Shown: piece by piece, positions 63,604-64,000 of the stretch | Position numbering within the stretch: position 1 is the stretch's first letter | How the letters are laid out: each line of letters starts with the position of its first letter | NCBI RefSeq assembly: GCF_003885045.1 | Contig: NZ_RHJS01000002.1 | Coordinates: forward strand, 248,001 to 312,000 | Direction: 5' to 3' | DNA: 64,000 nucleotides | Source of the DNA: Schaedlerella arabinosiphila | GTDB taxonomy: Bacteria > Bacillota > Clostridia > Lachnospirales > Lachnospiraceae | Made by a program: the position numbers and the translations under genes | Notes under the pieces: model-generated | Seen by the model: the letters and a program-made list of their open reading frames with translations, nothing else | The model's database searches: none | What the model was told of the DNA's origin: nothing

Positions 63604-63633
63604 AGTATACAACAAAAACCTGTGTTTTTACAA
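63604..63633 (-). promoter_or_regulatory. Promoter of the DUF1846 gene
   Basis: On the - strand TTGTAA (63633-63628), 18 bases, TATACT (63609-63604). Confidence 0.5.
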
Positions 63634-63652
63634 TATTTTCATAATCTTTTAG

Positions 63653-63681
63653 TTGATTTATAACGAACCTGTACTTATAAT
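63653..63681 (+). promoter_or_regulatory. Promoter of ftsH
   Basis: TTGATT (63653-63658), 17 bases, TATAAT (63676-63681). It is back to back with the DUF1846 promoter. Confidence 0.65.
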
Positions 63682-63716
63682 ATAGGAGTGCAGTGGAATT
63701 TAGCAGGAGGAGCAGG

Positions 63717-64000
63717 ATGGATAACAAGAATAATAAGAATAATCCCAGGAACAATCGGCAGGGATGGGGCGTGATCCTTTTCACGACATTGCTGACCCTT
63801 TTTATTGTAATGGGACTTTATTCGCTGATGCAGGACAGAGATCCGGAAGAAATCAGCTATGATAAATTTTTAGGGCTGGTCGATGAGGGGAAGGTGGAAA
63901 AGGTTACCCTGGGTTCATCCCGTATTTATATTACCCTGAAGGAAGGCGTAAATAAGGAAGAAGAGAAAAAAGAAGGGAAGGATTCCCAGGATCAGGTGGA
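63717..64000 (+). CDS. ftsH: FtsH ATP-dependent zinc metalloprotease, N-terminal part (truncated by window)
   Basis: The first 94 codons of FtsH: a polar Asn/Lys-rich start (NKNNKNNPRNNRQ), the first membrane helix (GVILFTTLLTLFIVMGLYSL), then the extracytoplasmic domain start EEISYDKFLGLVDEGKVEKVTLG. The full enzyme is a hexameric membrane protease for quality control. AGGAGG (63705-63710) precedes ATG 63717. The ATPase and protease domains lie beyond the window. Confidence 0.85.
   Translation, partial: MDNKNNKNNPRNNRQGWGVILFTTLLTLFIVMGLYSLMQDRDPEEISYDKFLGLVDEGKVEKVTLGSSRIYITLKEGVNKEEEKKEGKDSQDQV

Noticed and set aside
1..64000. CRISPR arrays, rRNA, tRNA, prophage or intact IS elements
   Set aside because: No spaced direct repeats, tRNA cloverleaf-like sequence, rRNA blocks, phage structural genes or DDE transposase were recognised on either strand.

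Overview
The window looks like chromosomal DNA of a gut Lachnospiraceae-type Clostridium relative. Supporting signs are AGGAGG-type ribosome binding sites, a SpoIID/LytB protein, FtsH and DUF1846 genes of Firmicutes type, Rpn-family and DUF1703/DUF4143 ATPase genes of the sort scattered through Lachnospiraceae, and a secreted M60 (mucin-type) peptidase with a dockerin-like module. No rRNA, tRNA, CRISPR array, prophage or intact IS element was recognised. Everything here is read by eye from the sequence; no database search was run.

Layout. (1) 1-11175, + strand: surface-glycan cluster A, strikingly AT-rich in its first ~8.8 kb: two GT4 glycosyltransferases, a UDP-glucuronate 4-epimerase-like SDR, a frameshifted GT2, a polysaccharide pyruvyl transferase, a GT2, a flippase-like ABC exporter, another GT2 and an Fe-S/F420-dehydrogenase-beta-like protein. 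(2) 11230-14364, - strand: a GT4, gene debris and a DUF1703-type ATPase/nuclease. (3) 14365-15350: a 27-bp perfect inverted repeat enclosing a terminator-like hairpin and an outward-facing promoter, just upstream of (4) 15351-28063, + strand: a Pel-like exopolysaccharide operon (SDR-PelD fusion with degenerate GGDEF and retained RxxD motif, frameshifted PelE-like, GT-C-like membrane protein, DUF2194/PelA-like exported protein, PelF, PelG, then DUF2304, GT4 and GT2). (5) 28079-43380: a DUF4832 protein (-), then GC-richer cluster B (29749-35838), which re-encodes the gene set of cluster A in another order with a GT2-pyruvyltransferase fusion, then GT2s, SpoIID-like, an Rpn nuclease between repeat copies, a coiled-coil repeat protein and a second DUF4832 protein.

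(6) 43573-45905: DUF3343, class-V aminotransferase-fold cysteine desulfurase and YedF, a sulfur/selenium handling set. (7) 45964-51453, - strand: LytTR response regulator, GHKL kinase, MacB-type ABC ATPase and FtsX-type permease, with three 14-bp-spaced direct repeats upstream of the ABC genes. (8) 51882-53183: DUF4143 ATPase with a palindrome overlapping its promoter. (9) 53520-60213: a giant secreted M60 peptidase with a dockerin-like module and a neighbouring membrane-anchored FIVAR protein with a possible cohesin-like domain. (10) 60318-64000: a possible JAB-like effector/immunity pair, a PAP2 phosphatase, DUF1846 (-) and the 5' end of ftsH.

How it fits together: the genes of regions 1, 4 and 5 would build lipid-linked or secreted glycans (glycosyltransferases, pyruvyl or Fe-S modification, ABC flippase) and a c-di-GMP-gated Pel-like polymer. 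The inverted repeat in front of the Pel-like operon suggests on/off control by DNA inversion, and the two frameshifts and cluster duplication suggest a surface under diversifying selection.
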